Assembly: GCA_964402955.1 (NCBI GenBank)
Contig: CAYOEZ010000259.1
Location: 1-6,150, forward strand
Reading direction: 5' to 3'
DNA length: 6,150 nt
Source: CAYOEZ01 sp964402955
GTDB taxonomy: Bacteria; Chloroflexota; DTOL01; DAOUCN01
Shown here piece by piece: positions 6,129 to 6,150 of this stretch. The translations under genes were made by a program, and so were the position numbers. Below the pieces are notes generated by a model. That model did no database searches. It worked only from the letters and a program-made list of their open reading frames with translations, and was not told the origin of the DNA. Position 1 is the first letter of the stretch; the number at the start of each line of letters is the position of its first letter.

Positions 6129-6144
6129 TACTACTACCGTACTT
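6104..6144 (-). repeat. 41-bp inverted repeat, right copy
   Basis: Reverse complement of 4403-4443 with 40 of 41 bases identical. It contains the right end of element B (CGGGAATGAATTCCGCTTC) joined to TACTACTACCGTACTT, the terminal motif of element A. The window ends six bases later. Those six bases do not match the sequence outside the left copy, so the repeat boundary appears real. Confidence 0.85.
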
Positions 6145-6150
6145 TAAGAA

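Noticed and set aside
4403..6144. Composite transposon with target-site duplication
   Set aside because: No transposase and no matching flanking duplication are visible; kept only as a hypothesis in the findings.

Overview
The window looks like a piece of a GC-rich bacterial chromosome, best guessed as Chloroflexota (Anaerolineae/Caldilineae type). That assignment is an inference. It rests on the high GC of the genes, the unsecreted GH38 mannosidase, the zinc-type URO-D paralogue, the DUF89 protein, and intergenic DNA packed with short dispersed inverted repeats, including the widespread 'GTCATTGCGAG...GAAGCAATC' palindrome. No rRNA, tRNA, CRISPR array or transposase gene is visible.

Layout. 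(1) Positions 1-3990, minus strand: a two-gene operon read right to left. A good sigma70-type promoter (3961-3989) drives a URO-D superfamily protein with the H-x-C...C zinc signature of methylcobamide methyltransferases (2910-3923). After 28 nt comes a GH38 alpha-mannosidase (start 2881) that runs off the left edge after 960 codons. (2) Positions 3990-4640: non-coding and repeat-rich. It holds a 9-bp hairpin, a 221-bp imperfect palindrome with a nested repeat core, and one end of a 41-bp inverted repeat. (3) Positions 4650-5965, plus strand, divergent: a promoter, a leader of about 109 nt with several hairpins, a 68-aa cold-shock domain protein, a strong intrinsic terminator, and 18 nt later a 297-aa DUF89 (ARMT1-like) metal-dependent phosphatase. 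(4) Positions 5981-6150: a second MITE-like element of 148 bp, overlapping the other copy of the 41-bp inverted repeat.

How the genes may work together. The minus-strand pair suggests handling of mannose-containing, perhaps O-methylated, glycans in the cytoplasm. The methyl part is speculative because no corrinoid protein is visible. The plus-strand pair is interesting mainly for its RNA architecture. An 11-bp perfect hairpin holds the cold-shock Shine-Dalgarno sequence in its loop and the first base of the AUG in its stem. The downstream phosphatase has almost no room for its own promoter, so it probably depends on readthrough of the terminator. Cold-shock proteins can be antiterminators, so a feedback circuit is possible but unproven. 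The csp-DUF89 pair is bracketed by near-identical 41-bp inverted repeats (40/41 matches), about 1.74 kb end to end.
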